The notes under the pieces are model-generated. The model ran no database searches and was not told where the DNA came from. It worked only from the letters and a program-made list of their open reading frames with translations. 64,000 bases of DNA from Melghirimyces profundicolus (GTDB lineage Bacteria; Bacillota; Bacilli; Thermoactinomycetales; DSM-45169). Position numbers and translations under genes: made by a program. The DNA is taken from the NCBI RefSeq assembly GCF_003054245.1, contig NZ_QBKR01000014.1, positions 1-64,000 on the forward strand. Reading direction: 5' to 3'. Shown here piece by piece: positions 34,862-43,247 of the stretch (its first letter is position 1; every line of letters starts with the position of its first letter).

Positions 34862-35815
34862 ATGGGCCTGCGTGCGGTTTACCTTGTGATGACTCTCAAC
34901 ATGCTGATCTGGGGCCTGAACACGGTGGCCCTCAAGGTCTTGGTGCAACACTTGGCTCCGCTGACGATGCAGTCCCTGCGGATCATGCTGGCGGGGGTGG
35001 TCCTCCTTTTGTTCCTGCGATGGCGAAAGCAGTGGCGAAGGCCTGCCTCCGGAGAATGGCGTTACTTATGGGGAGCCATTCTCCTCGGAGTGGTGGGCCA
35101 TCACTCCTGTCTGGCTCTCGGGCTGGAGCGGACCACCGCCACCAACGCCGCCCTGATTCTGGCGTTGCTGCCGCTCTCCACCACCCTGTTGTCGGCTCTC
35201 TTTCTGAAGGACCGAATCACCGGGCAGAGAGCGGCCGGGATCTTCATGGGCATCGTCGGTGTCGCTTTCGTGGTTCTCAGGGGCAGCGGGGAGCTGAACG
35301 GCCACCTGGCCGGAGATCTCTGGGTTTTCGGTGCCATGGCCACCCAGGCGGCCAGTTTCATTTACATCAAAAAGGCCACCGACACCCTGGACGCCAAACA
35401 GGTGACCTCCTTGATGTTCCTGTTCGGCCCTGTTGGTATATTCATTGTCAGCCTGTTCCTCCATCCCCGGGGGGTGGCGGATCTCACCGGGGCACCGGGA
35501 TGGATTTGGTGGGTTTTTCTCGCCTCCTCGGTCATCGCGACAGGGCTGGGACATATGCTTTACAACTCGGCCATCCACCGGCTGGGTCCGGGGCAATCGG
35601 CCATTTTCACCAACCTTACCCCGTTTTTCGCCGTGGTCGGTTCCGTCCTCTTTTTGAAGGAACAAATCCACCCATCCCAGATCATCGGTTTCCTGCTGAT
35701 CACCGCCGGGGTTTTCCTCGGCTCCGGGGCGGCCGAGCAACGGCACCGGTTCCGCCTCCCCTTCCTCCGCCCCGCCCGGAGAACGGACTTCGAGTCCCGA
35801 ACGTCGGGAAATTAA
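34862..35815 (+). CDS. DMT superfamily (EamA) transporter
   Basis: This 317-residue protein has ten predicted membrane helices arranged as two EamA repeats: residues 1-135 (LNMLIWGLNTVALKVLVQ, PLTMQSLRIMLAGVVLLL) and 145-290 (LWVFGAMATQAASFIYIKK, GPGQSAIFTNLTPFFAVVGSVLFLKEQI). EamA proteins export metabolites or amino acids; the substrate is not evident. The ATG at 34862 follows AAAAGGAGGGCG; GTG one codon earlier is possible. The tail is short, basic and hydrophilic. Monocistronic. Confidence 0.9.
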   Translation: MGLRAVYLVMTLNMLIWGLNTVALKVLVQHLAPLTMQSLRIMLAGVVLLLFLRWRKQWRRPASGEWRYLWGAILLGVVGHHSCLALGLERTTATNAALILALLPLSTTLLSALFLKDRITGQRAAGIFMGIVGVAFVVLRGSGELNGHLAGDLWVFGAMATQAASFIYIKKATDTLDAKQVTSLMFLFGPVGIFIVSLFLHPRGVADLTGAPGWIWWVFLASSVIATGLGHMLYNSAIHRLGPGQSAIFTNLTPFFAVVGSVLFLKEQIHPSQIIGFLLITAGVFLGSGAAEQRHRFRLPFLRPARRTDFESRTSGN

Positions 35816-35840
35816 AAATGATAAGGGTTGGATCCCCATT

Positions 35841-35876
35841 GAAAGGCGGAAAGGAGCGCTCCTTTCCGCCTTTGTG
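35841..35876. terminator. Bidirectional terminator between convergent genes
   Basis: AAAGGCGGAAAGGAGC / GCTCCTTTCCGCCTTT perfect hairpin, followed by GTGTTTT on the plus strand. Confidence 0.85.
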
Positions 35877-35894
35877 TTTTACTTTTTCAGCCGC

Positions 35895-38369
35895 TCACTT
35901 TGTGATGATCTCCAGGGTTTGTACCCGGCCGGTCCGGGTATCCACGGTGACTTCCCTTCCGCGAGAAGTCTCATTTACCACATAATCCGCTTCCCGTCCG
36001 TTCAACTTCACCGTTTTCACCTCCGCTCCGGCGGGAAGGACATGGCCCAAGGTCATTTTCCACCCGGCTGGTGCTTCTTCCACGCGGGTGAGGTAGCGGC
36101 CATTCGATTTTTCGGCGGAAACGGCCATTTCCGCCTTTCCCACACGGAGTTTTCTCACTGAGAGTCCGGGCCACGAATCCGGGATGTCCGGCAACACCGC
36201 CACTTCCCGGGCGGGGGCGTCCGGCCGTACCCCGAGGAAGTGATGGATCACCGGCCACTGGGTGCCGTAAGAGGACCAGGCCTGCATAAACATGGCACGT
36301 TCCCGGAAGTCGACAAAGGGATCATAGTCCGGGCTGGGGGCGATTTCCGTCAAGGCGCCGGGCATCTCCATATCCAGTTCGGAAGCGATCAGATCCATGT
36401 ACTTCAGTGCCTGGTCCTCACCCAACCTTCCGTAGTTGGCCTCGGCGTGGGCCATGACGGAATTGGGCAGGCTCCACACCTTCAGCTCACCTTCCCCTTC
36501 CGGCCCTCCGCCTTTACCGGTGTGGAACAATCCGGTGGGTCCGGTGAAGGTGTCGGATTCCAGCCGTTCGAGCGCTTGCTCCGCCCGTTCATCGGGAGCC
36601 ATTCCCGTTTCCATGGGCACGGCGTTAATCCAATGACGTTGCTGGAGTTTTTCCTTCTCCTCCATGCAGACATTGCTTCCCTCTTCCCCTTCACCGTCTC
36701 CCTCGTTACACAGGGAATCGGCGAAAAGAGACTCCTCTTCCATCCACCAACCCGAGACAAACCGGCCGGCCATAAAACCGGCTTTCTCCCTGGCCCAGCG
36801 GGCGGTTTCACCGTCTCCCTTGCTCTCGGCCATCCGCTCCAGGGCCTTTAAAGCCTGCCAGGTATAGGCGGTCACGTCCAGCTTTTCTGAGCCCATCCCC
36901 GGACGCTCCACCATACCCAACCCTTCCGGCCAACTGTCCCCGTCCGAGTCCAGGTCCGAGGTGACCGTGCGGAGACCGTCTTTTACGAAGTCGTACATGT
37001 CATCCATGAAAGCATCCTCACCGGTCCAGCGCCACACCAGATCGACGGCGGTGGCGAACTGGGCGGTTTCGTTGGTGTTCCCCGCTTGTTCGTTGGTTCC
37101 GAAATAGACGGAGCCGTCCATCGTCATCTCGTGGATCACCTTGCCGGTGTCCCCGTTGATCGCCCTGGAAACATCCCGGATCGATCGCAGGTGCTCCATG
37201 GCAGTATCCCACTGGCCGGAAGCGATCAGGGGATAAGCCGTGTAAGCCCCATCCGTTCCGAAAAGCCATGGATAATCAGGGAACCCGGCTCCGATTCCGG
37301 TCAGTTCCGGGAAGGTTGCCGTCGGTCGGTCGGGATAAACTTTCCCCTCCTTCACGTCCCTTACCTGGACATCCCGGGCCGTAATCTTAAGATCAGCCAT
37401 GTTGAGCTTCCCCCAGTCAAAAGCCTCCTTCAGCTTCCGGTCCGGCAATTGAACCTCAGTCCGCTCCAGCAGCCGACGGTATTCCGCCACCTTCTTCTTC
37501 AGAAGGGACTCAGGGTCCTTAAGGGACCGGCGAAGCGCCTGGTCCGCTTCCTTTTCGGACGTATGGGAACCCGCCACCGCAAACCACACTGTTTTCGATC
37601 CGTCCGCCGGAAGTTCCAGTTCCCATCCCAGCCGGGCACCGGTTCCATTGCCGAATTCGTTGTGGCCTTCCTGTTCTTCATCGGAGGCCGGACCCCAGTA
37701 ATCATCCCCGGTTTTCCCGGAAGAAGGCGGAAGGTTGAACCCGGCCTTGGCCACCCAGTCCTTGCCCGGTTCCCTGAAGGTGACAATCCCGCTGTCCGCA
37801 TCCAAGGAAGCTTCGTCCTTGCCATTGAACTCCCCGGCATCCTTCGGCTCGCTCCACCCCCAGGGGTAAGAGGCCATCAGTTCGCTTCGCAGATCCATCC
37901 CGAACCGGACCGAGCGATTTTTTTCTCCCGTGTTCTCGATGGTCAGTCCCGTCAGCACCACCGGTTGGTCCGTGGGGGCGAAGGCCATCCGCTCCACCTT
38001 CAGCCCCTCAACCTCCGGGTACTCCATCCGGGTGTAACCCGTCCCGGTCGTGAACTTATCCGCTTTGGGAAGCCAATGGCCGTTCAGGGAAAACCAATAC
38101 CCGTCCAACAATTTGATCGGATGGGCCCAGACTCCTCCCATCTCTCCGCGGATATGCCACCCCATCGGGGGAAAACCGCCGTCCGCCGCACCGACCACGT
38201 AAGCCCGGTCACCGGCGGCAATGTAGCGCTTGTCTTCCAGTTTTTCGCTGGTGGAACGCTCCAATCCCCCCTTTTCCCCGGACGCAGCCGCCGCAGGGGA
38301 AACCGTACCGGTTACCGTCAACACCAATGCCGTTACAACCGCCGTCCAAACCACCGGTTGACCTTTCAT
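35895..38369 (-). CDS. Secreted six-hairpin glycosidase-like protein
   Basis: This 824-residue protein has a signal peptide (VWTAVVTALVLTVTGTVSPAAAAS, cleavage near residue 32). An N-terminal beta-sandwich region (residues 45-300) binds or frames an (alpha/alpha)6 catalytic-like domain (330-740), with PWLFGTDGAYTAYPLIASG, GKVIHEMTMDGSVYFG, DSDGDSWPEG and LDVTAYTWQALKAL, resembling amylo-alpha-1,6-glucosidase / glycogen-debranching relatives. A small C-terminal beta domain follows. The polysaccharide is unknown. Two ATGs lie 6 nt apart; the second (38369) fits GAGGGG better. Expression is probably carbon-regulated. Confidence 0.72.
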   Translation of the reverse strand: MKGQPVVWTAVVTALVLTVTGTVSPAAAASGEKGGLERSTSEKLEDKRYIAAGDRAYVVGAADGGFPPMGWHIRGEMGGVWAHPIKLLDGYWFSLNGHWLPKADKFTTGTGYTRMEYPEVEGLKVERMAFAPTDQPVVLTGLTIENTGEKNRSVRFGMDLRSELMASYPWGWSEPKDAGEFNGKDEASLDADSGIVTFREPGKDWVAKAGFNLPPSSGKTGDDYWGPASDEEQEGHNEFGNGTGARLGWELELPADGSKTVWFAVAGSHTSEKEADQALRRSLKDPESLLKKKVAEYRRLLERTEVQLPDRKLKEAFDWGKLNMADLKITARDVQVRDVKEGKVYPDRPTATFPELTGIGAGFPDYPWLFGTDGAYTAYPLIASGQWDTAMEHLRSIRDVSRAINGDTGKVIHEMTMDGSVYFGTNEQAGNTNETAQFATAVDLVWRWTGEDAFMDDMYDFVKDGLRTVTSDLDSDGDSWPEGLGMVERPGMGSEKLDVTAYTWQALKALERMAESKGDGETARWAREKAGFMAGRFVSGWWMEEESLFADSLCNEGDGEGEEGSNVCMEEKEKLQQRHWINAVPMETGMAPDERAEQALERLESDTFTGPTGLFHTGKGGGPEGEGELKVWSLPNSVMAHAEANYGRLGEDQALKYMDLIASELDMEMPGALTEIAPSPDYDPFVDFRERAMFMQAWSSYGTQWPVIHHFLGVRPDAPAREVAVLPDIPDSWPGLSVRKLRVGKAEMAVSAEKSNGRYLTRVEEAPAGWKMTLGHVLPAGAEVKTVKLNGREADYVVNETSRGREVTVDTRTGRVQTLEIITK

Positions 38370-38384
38370 CTTCATCCCCTCTCA

Positions 38385-38398
38385 TATAAGCGCTTTCA
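38385..38398. promoter_or_regulatory. Candidate cre site (CcpA operator)
   Basis: TGAAAGCGCTTATA on the minus strand matches the cre consensus TGWAANCGNTNWCA with one mismatch. It lies directly downstream of the -10 of the glycosidase-like gene, where CcpA binding would repress. Confidence 0.65.
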
Positions 38399-38427
38399 TT
38401 ATAGGAAAACGTTTTCCCGATTCACAA
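38398..38427 (-). promoter_or_regulatory. Promoter of the glycosidase-like gene with palindromic operator
   Basis: On the minus strand there is TTGTGA, an 18-nt spacer, then a perfect TATAAT. The spacer contains GGAAAACGTTTTCC (38404-38417), a perfect 14-bp palindrome of the LacI/CcpA type. Together with the cre at 38385 this forms a two-operator arrangement around the -10. Confidence 0.68.
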
Positions 38428-38525
38428 AAGAAGAGATTGTCTCAATTATAACACAACAGAACGGGCTCCACACAATTATAAATATTGAAGATTTTAAAAC
38501 CCTGACAGCTTGCGGAGAGCCGCCT

Positions 38526-39029
38526 TCAACAATCATGCAGAGTGAGGGCCCCCCGGCAAACACCGCAACGGTAACGAGCGGGATCCATTCGTTTTTTCCG
38601 GTAAGCTTCACGCCCGCATTTCCGGCACCGCAGCACATAGCGGTAAGGCCGTCCCTTCCCGCGGCTGGCACTCGGGAGGGAAGGGGTGTATCGAAGCCCG
38701 TTGACGGATTCCAGAAGTTGTCTGAAATCGGCGTCCCGGTGCCGGTAGCCCTTTCCTTCCAAGTGCAGGTGATAATGGCACAATTCGTGGCGGATGATTC
38801 CTTCCACCACCTCGGGCCCCAGCTCCTTCAAGTGACGGGGGCTGATTTCGATGCGGTGGTCGCTCAAAAAATAGCGGCCGCCCGTGGTTCGAAGGCGGGA
38901 GTTAAAAACGGCCCGATGGAGAAACGGTTTTCCGAAGACTCGAAGGGAGATCGTTTCCACCCAGCGTTGGAGATCCCGATCATCCCCGGGCTTGACCGGA
39001 AATTTGGCAGATGGCCAATTGGCATTCAC
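38526..39029 (-). CDS. SprT-like zinc metalloprotein
   Basis: This 167-residue protein has the SprT catalytic-type motif HELCHYHLH (EVVEGIIRHELCHYHLHLEGKG) and a C-terminal zinc ribbon formed by CRKC and CGVC. The B. subtilis orthologue YdcK lies at the equivalent position downstream of tex. The biochemical role of bacterial SprT is uncertain; the eukaryotic relatives cleave DNA-protein crosslinks. A GTG start is used with AAGGGAG about 12 nt upstream. It is divergent from cmpA. Confidence 0.9.
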   Translation of the reverse strand: MNANWPSAKFPVKPGDDRDLQRWVETISLRVFGKPFLHRAVFNSRLRTTGGRYFLSDHRIEISPRHLKELGPEVVEGIIRHELCHYHLHLEGKGYRHRDADFRQLLESVNGLRYTPSLPSASRGKGRPYRYVLRCRKCGREAYRKKRMDPARYRCGVCRGALTLHDC

Positions 39030-39092
39030 AGATCCGCATCTCCCTTCATAAGCTTTAGTGAGTGCGAATATGCCATCCGGGAGGCTTTTTCC

Positions 39093-39218
39093 ATGCCCTA
39101 TTGGCTGCGTAACCAGTTACAACGGGCCTTTCAAGGAAAAGACCGGAGACAGATCCGTATCTTGAACGATTGCTGGTTCCAATACCGACAAAAAGTGTGT
39201 GTGACGGAAACCAAATAA
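39093..39218 (+). CDS. cmpA: Cortex morphogenetic protein CmpA
   Basis: A 41-residue gene starting MPYWLRNQLQRAFQGKDRR followed by QIRILNDCWFQYRQK, which I recognise as CmpA. In B. subtilis this mother-cell protein acts as a ClpXP adaptor that removes defective SpoIVA during spore envelope assembly. The ATG at 39093 follows GGGAGG. It sits next to sprT, as in Bacillus, and is followed by a strong terminator. It is easily missed because of its size and because a long spurious frame reads through it. Confidence 0.88.
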   Translation: MPYWLRNQLQRAFQGKDRRQIRILNDCWFQYRQKVCVTETK

Positions 39219-39257
39219 ACCACTCCCCGATTCGGGGCGCCACAGGAAGATGATATG

Positions 39258-39285
39258 CAAAAAGGACAGGTGCCTGTCCTTTTTC
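39258..39285. terminator. Bidirectional terminator between cmpA and the subtilase gene
   Basis: AAAAAGGACAGG / CCTGTCCTTTTT hairpin with a TG loop, closing in T-runs on both strands. Confidence 0.88.
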
Positions 39286-39290
39286 TCCGA

Positions 39291-40448
39291 TCAGTATTGA
39301 AGGGCTTCACGTGCATTGATCCGGCCCTTGGACCAATAAACGCCCGTTCCCGAAATATCTTCCGCCGTTTCTTCGATCGCCGTGCGTATTTGGGAAGCGT
39401 TCCTTCCCCGGGAAGCAAGAAGCCCGGCCAATCCCGCCACATGGGGGGTCGCCATGGAAGTTCCGCTCATGGTTTGGATCCCTCCGCCCGGTACGGTGGA
39501 CAAGATATCCACCCCGGGAGCGGCCACTTCCACCCATTTTCCATAGTTGGTAAAGTCGGCCTTCCGGTCTTCGGAATCGGTGGCAGCCACACTGAGGGTT
39601 TCCCCGTAAAAGGCCGGATAACTGGGGGTGGAGACCCCTTCATTGCCCGCTGCGGCCACCACCAGTGCACCCATGCTGTGTGCGTACTCCACCGCATCCT
39701 GGAGGGTTTGGCTCCCTTTGGTCGCTCCCAAGCTGAGATTGATCACCTCGGCTCCGGCGTCCGCCGCCTCAACAATTCCGCTCGCCACGTCATCCAGGCT
39801 CCCGGTGCCTTCCTCATTGAGAACGCGGACGGCGTAGAGGCTCACCTCGGGAGCCATGCCGGCAATGCCGGTTCCGTTTCCGGTGAACGCGGCGACGGTG
39901 CCGGCGACATGGGTGCCGTGCCCGTTCTCATCCATCGGATCCCCGTCATTTTCCACGTAATCCTTGCCTTCGATCACCTTGCCGGACAGATCGGGGTGGG
40001 TATGGTCCACCCCCGTGTCGACGATCGCCACTTTCACCCCGCTGTCTCCCCGCGTAATGTCCCATGCGGAGGGCGCGTCCACCTTTTTCAGACCCCATTG
40101 GCGGGAAAATTGGGGATCGTCGGGAGTTTCAAAAGTATGGAAAGTGATATTGGGTTCCGCATACTCCACATGGGGGTTCTCCCGGTACGCTTCCAGCACT
40201 TCTTCAAAGGACTGCCCGTCCGGTTTGACGACGTCGAGATTCAGCCGGTCATTCCGCTCCAACAGCCGGGTTTCCACTTGTTCATGGATCTTGGAAAGGA
40301 TCCCCGCCGACGTGTTGTCCTTGTATTTCACGATGATTTCACCGGCGGCGGGGGGACGGTCCCATTCGGCATGAGCGGCCGGCAGAATCAGGGCTGCCAC
40401 CAAAAGAAAAGCGGCTGACAGGACCACAGAGCGTTTGATTTTGATCAT
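39291..40448 (-). CDS. Secreted subtilase (S8 family, thermitase-like)
   Basis: This 385-residue preproprotein has a signal peptide (RSVVLSAAFLLVAALILPAAHA), a propeptide-like region (residues 28-105), and a catalytic domain with all triad motifs: Asp in KVAIVDTGVDHTH, His in ENGHGTHVAGTVAAF, Asn in VVAAAGNEG and Ser in MSGTSMATPHVAGLAG. Sequence style (DDPQFSRQWGLKKVDAPSAWDITRG) is close to thermitase from Thermoactinomyces. The ATG at 40448 follows GGGAGAGG. Monocistronic, secreted protease. Confidence 0.95.
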   Translation of the reverse strand: MIKIKRSVVLSAAFLLVAALILPAAHAEWDRPPAAGEIIVKYKDNTSAGILSKIHEQVETRLLERNDRLNLDVVKPDGQSFEEVLEAYRENPHVEYAEPNITFHTFETPDDPQFSRQWGLKKVDAPSAWDITRGDSGVKVAIVDTGVDHTHPDLSGKVIEGKDYVENDGDPMDENGHGTHVAGTVAAFTGNGTGIAGMAPEVSLYAVRVLNEEGTGSLDDVASGIVEAADAGAEVINLSLGATKGSQTLQDAVEYAHSMGALVVAAAGNEGVSTPSYPAFYGETLSVAATDSEDRKADFTNYGKWVEVAAPGVDILSTVPGGGIQTMSGTSMATPHVAGLAGLLASRGRNASQIRTAIEETAEDISGTGVYWSKGRINAREALQY

Positions 40449-40618
40449 CCTCTCCCTTTTAAAATCATCCATCTCGGATGTATGGCAATAGAATTTGGAA
40501 TAATATTTCGATCCCCCTTGAATTTGCCTTCTTTCCAAGAAAAAGGAGATTCAGAGGGTGACTGTATGCAGTTCTAAAATGGGAACGACTTGTTCCGTTT
40601 CGGGGTTTCATTGTAACA

Positions 40619-40640
40619 CAAAAAACCCCCGGGGCGGGGG
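40619..40640 (-). terminator. Terminator of the 144-residue unknown gene
   Basis: CCCCC / GGGGG hairpin with a 5-nt loop, followed by TTTTTTG on the minus strand. Confidence 0.72.
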
Positions 40641-40651
40641 TGGGAATTCGG

Positions 40652-41086
40652 TTAATGGTTCCGATGCCGTTGCTCGATGGAGCCCCCGCTTTCACCGGAG
40701 GTCACCATGAGTATGGACCCCATGACCGCGCTGCCGGTCAGATACAATGCTTCGGCAAGTGCGGGACCGATGGCGTACTGAGGGTTATCCGCCGTTAGTT
40801 CCAAATCCTGTCCATGGTGACGGGAATGGTTTTTCATCATGTTTTCCACGGCTTGGCGGCACTCCTTTGAGGACAAAACCATCGGATAAATCCGTTCAAA
40901 GGTGGCGGCGACAAATTCGTCCCGGTTCCGGGAAGCACCCTGCAAGTTCTGTCCCTTCATCTCCCGTTCCACAAACCCCGCAATCCGGGCCAGTTCCCCG
41001 GGAGCCTGTTGGAACAGCCTGCCGCAGTTGACCGCCATGTCCGTCACCTTATCTCCCATTTCGTGCGGCACATCGTGCTGAATCAT
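40652..41086 (-). CDS. Helical protein of unknown function
   Basis: A 144-residue protein with amphipathic helices (DKVTDMAVNCGRLFQQAPGELARIAGFVEREMKGQ, EFVAATFERIYPMVLSSKECRQAVENMMKNHSRHHG) and one moderately hydrophobic C-terminal segment (AIGPALAEALYLTGSAVMGSILMVTSG). No family is recognised. The ATG is preceded by AAAAAGGAGGGAT and followed by a terminator after the stop, so it is likely a genuine single gene. Confidence 0.7.
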   Translation of the reverse strand: MIQHDVPHEMGDKVTDMAVNCGRLFQQAPGELARIAGFVEREMKGQNLQGASRNRDEFVAATFERIYPMVLSSKECRQAVENMMKNHSRHHGQDLELTADNPQYAIGPALAEALYLTGSAVMGSILMVTSGESGGSIEQRHRNH

Positions 41087-41153
41087 TCGGATCCCTCCTT
41101 TTTCTTACCCGTCCCCCTTAGTTTTCCTGCCTGCGAAGTTTTCATTCGACCCC

Positions 41154-41458
41154 AGAAGCGAAAAAGTGAGCGGCAGCATTTACCCAAAGCCGCTCCGGGC
41201 TGCACTCACAGAGCACAAGTCTCGCCTGGGTCGCTTCTCTCCCCGGTCTCGCTACACTGTCCTGCAGAGATGGTTGCATTGTCCGCTCCGAATCTTCCTG
41301 CTGCGGGCAGGGGCAAACGCCTTCGGATGCAACACAGAGAAGCTTTTGCCCCTGAACGCCCTTGCAGGCTGATTCTCCGCTGGGCAGGACAGCAAAGTCG
41401 CTATTTTGGTAAACGCTTCCCCTTTTCTCGTAACGAACATTCAATCACAACGCTTCTA
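41154..41458 (+). repeat. Dispersed modular repeat, copy F (one tandem unit)
   Basis: A plus-oriented copy: left end (AGAAGCGAAAAAGTGAGCGGC), hairpin module, a single tandem unit (CACTCACAGAGCACAAGTCT...), core bounded by ACTGTCCTGC / GGCAGGACAGC, and right end CAATCACAACGCTTCT. It fills most of the 440-bp gap between the unknown gene at 40652 and the ATP-grasp gene. Confidence 0.85.
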
Positions 41459-41530
41459 GAGAAGAGGCACGCACTCGCTTCCTTTCCCGGAATATGATTG
41501 TATGAAGGAATCGAAAAGAGAGGGAATGCC

Positions 41531-42328
41531 ATGAAATCCGCGCTTACCATCCGGGCATCCGCCGGAAAGATTCCTCCCGTCACCAGCAAATGGGGAAATG
41601 CCCGGCTTTTATCCCGCCATCCGTCTACTGCTCCTCATGTCCCCGTCACACGGATCTTTAACCGAGACAACCTCAAAGAGATGATCGCCCGATTTCCCAG
41701 TCTCTATTTGAAACCGGTGTTCAGCTGCCGGGGAAAAGGGATCCTCCGTGTGGATGTCTGGAGGAATGGTGGCTACTTGCTCCGGAAACGGGATCCATCC
41801 CGTGAACATTGCCGGGATGAGAAGATCCTTTGGAGCCGGATCCTTCGGGAAACGGGACGACGCCCTTATGTTATCCAGCAGAGCATCCAAAGCGTCACCC
41901 GGGAGGGGCGCCCCTTTGATATCCGGGTCCACCTGGTGCGGATCGGCGGTAAATGGGTCAATGCCGGCATTGTGGGAAAACTGGCGGGAAGCCGGAGCAT
42001 CGTCACCAACCGTCACAGCGGGGGAAAACCGAAACCGGTCCGGAAACTCCTCCTGGAAGATCTGCGACTTACGACGGAACAGACCGAGTATATGACGCGA
42101 AATTTGGAAGAAGTCGCCCGCCGGGCCGTTTTGGTGATCAGCCGCCACCATCCCAAATGGTGGGAATTCGGAGTGGACGCCGGAATTGATTCAAAGGGCC
42201 GGATCTGGATTTACGAAGTCAACATCACTCCCGGGGGGATGGTATTCAAAGCGGCGGACCGAGACGCTTTCCGGGAGTTGCTCCGCCTTCGCCGAATCGC
42301 TCGGAGACAGGCGGCCAAGGTGGGGTAA
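41531..42328 (+). CDS. YheC/YheD-type ATP-grasp endospore coat-associated protein
   Basis: This 265-residue protein matches the YheC/YheD family: NRDNLKEMIARFPSLYLKPVFSCRGKGILRVD, RPYVIQQSIQSVTREGRPFDIRVHLVR, GKWVNAGIVGKLAGSRSIVTNRHSGG and the C-terminal WEFGVDAGIDSKGRIWIYEVNITPGG, an ATP-grasp core. Family members are found on Bacillus spore coats, but their ligase substrate is unknown. The ATG at 41531 follows GAGAGGGAAT. A strong terminator follows. Confidence 0.87.
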   Translation: MKSALTIRASAGKIPPVTSKWGNARLLSRHPSTAPHVPVTRIFNRDNLKEMIARFPSLYLKPVFSCRGKGILRVDVWRNGGYLLRKRDPSREHCRDEKILWSRILRETGRRPYVIQQSIQSVTREGRPFDIRVHLVRIGGKWVNAGIVGKLAGSRSIVTNRHSGGKPKPVRKLLLEDLRLTTEQTEYMTRNLEEVARRAVLVISRHHPKWWEFGVDAGIDSKGRIWIYEVNITPGGMVFKAADRDAFRELLRLRRIARRQAAKVG

Positions 42329-42336
42329 ATCCGAAG

Positions 42337-42372
42337 TAAAAAAGCCGTCGTACCAGGCACGACGGCTTTTTT
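42337..42372. terminator. Bidirectional terminator between convergent genes
   Basis: AAAAAAGCCGTCGT / ACGACGGCTTTTTT hairpin with a 7-nt loop. It also covers the end of the M23 peptidase gene. Confidence 0.9.
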
Positions 42373-43211
42373 CAGCGTTTTTCCCAAACCTTGAGGAAGG
42401 GGTAGGGATTGATCGCTTCCCGCATGGGAGAAAAGGTGCTCTCCCGCACATACATCCCCAAATGAAGATGGGGGGCGAATTGACCCGTGGTTCCTTTCTC
42501 ACCGTAACCGCTGTCCCCCACGTATCCGATGACTTGGCCTTTCTTCACCTTGGAACCCCTTTCGATCCCCTCGGCGTAGCGGGAAAGATGGGCATAGTAG
42601 TAGGAGATCTGGAGATGGTTCGCATCCAGAATCGTCAAACGCCAACCGCCCAATTCATTCCACCCCTTGGCCACCACACGTCCATCGCTGACCGAACGGA
42701 TGGGGGTCCCTTTATCCGCCATGAGATCGGTCCCCTCATGGGTGCGATCCCCACCGTAAGTGCGGCTGGCTCCCCAGGTGTCCCCATAGGATACCTTCGC
42801 CCCTTTTTTAAAGGGAAATTCGTAATCCTCCCCCAAGGGGGCGGCGGCCCAGGAGTAGGATTCAGCCAGTTTGAGGGCTTTGTCGGCATCCGGTTTGGAG
42901 AGGATTTTCCGAAGAGCCGATTTCACACCATTCTCACCGGGACGCTCCTCCCCCGACGCCTTTTGAATCCGGGTCGCCGTCTGACGGATGGTCTCTGGGG
43001 TCACCCCTTCGTAACCCTTTTCCACTTCGTCCAGAGCCGCGAGGTACGGCCAGGGAACTCCGGTCTTTTCCGCGATTTCCACATAGGCGGGAGCCAGTTT
43101 TCCCGGCACTTTCATTTCGGGGATTTCAATGGCCCGGCTCACATCATATACCAGAAAAGCCGCCGCCCCCAGGGCGGCCAAGAGCAGGATCCTTAACATC
43201 CATTTCCACAT
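42372..43211 (-). CDS. Membrane-anchored M23 metallopeptidase
   Basis: This 279-residue protein has an N-terminal membrane anchor (MLRILLLAALGAAAFLVYDV) and a linker of helical repeats (residues 40-125). A C-terminal LytM/M23 domain has the zinc motifs THEGTDLM and HLHLGMY, with the intermediate YYYAHLSRYAEGIERGSKVKKGQVIGYVGDSG. Such enzymes cut peptidoglycan cross-links at the cell surface or in the spore. The substrate is not determined. It lies 37 bp downstream of tex on the same strand. Confidence 0.88.
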   Translation of the reverse strand: MWKWMLRILLLAALGAAAFLVYDVSRAIEIPEMKVPGKLAPAYVEIAEKTGVPWPYLAALDEVEKGYEGVTPETIRQTATRIQKASGEERPGENGVKSALRKILSKPDADKALKLAESYSWAAAPLGEDYEFPFKKGAKVSYGDTWGASRTYGGDRTHEGTDLMADKGTPIRSVSDGRVVAKGWNELGGWRLTILDANHLQISYYYAHLSRYAEGIERGSKVKKGQVIGYVGDSGYGEKGTTGQFAPHLHLGMYVRESTFSPMREAINPYPFLKVWEKR

Positions 43212-43247
43212 CTCCAGCCCCTCCTCTCCTGCGAACAGAATCGGCTG

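Noticed and set aside
37086-39218. A 710-codon plus-strand frame
   Set aside because: It is antisense to the glycosidase-like gene and sprT and lacks recognisable protein features except for its last 41 codons, which are cmpA in the same frame.
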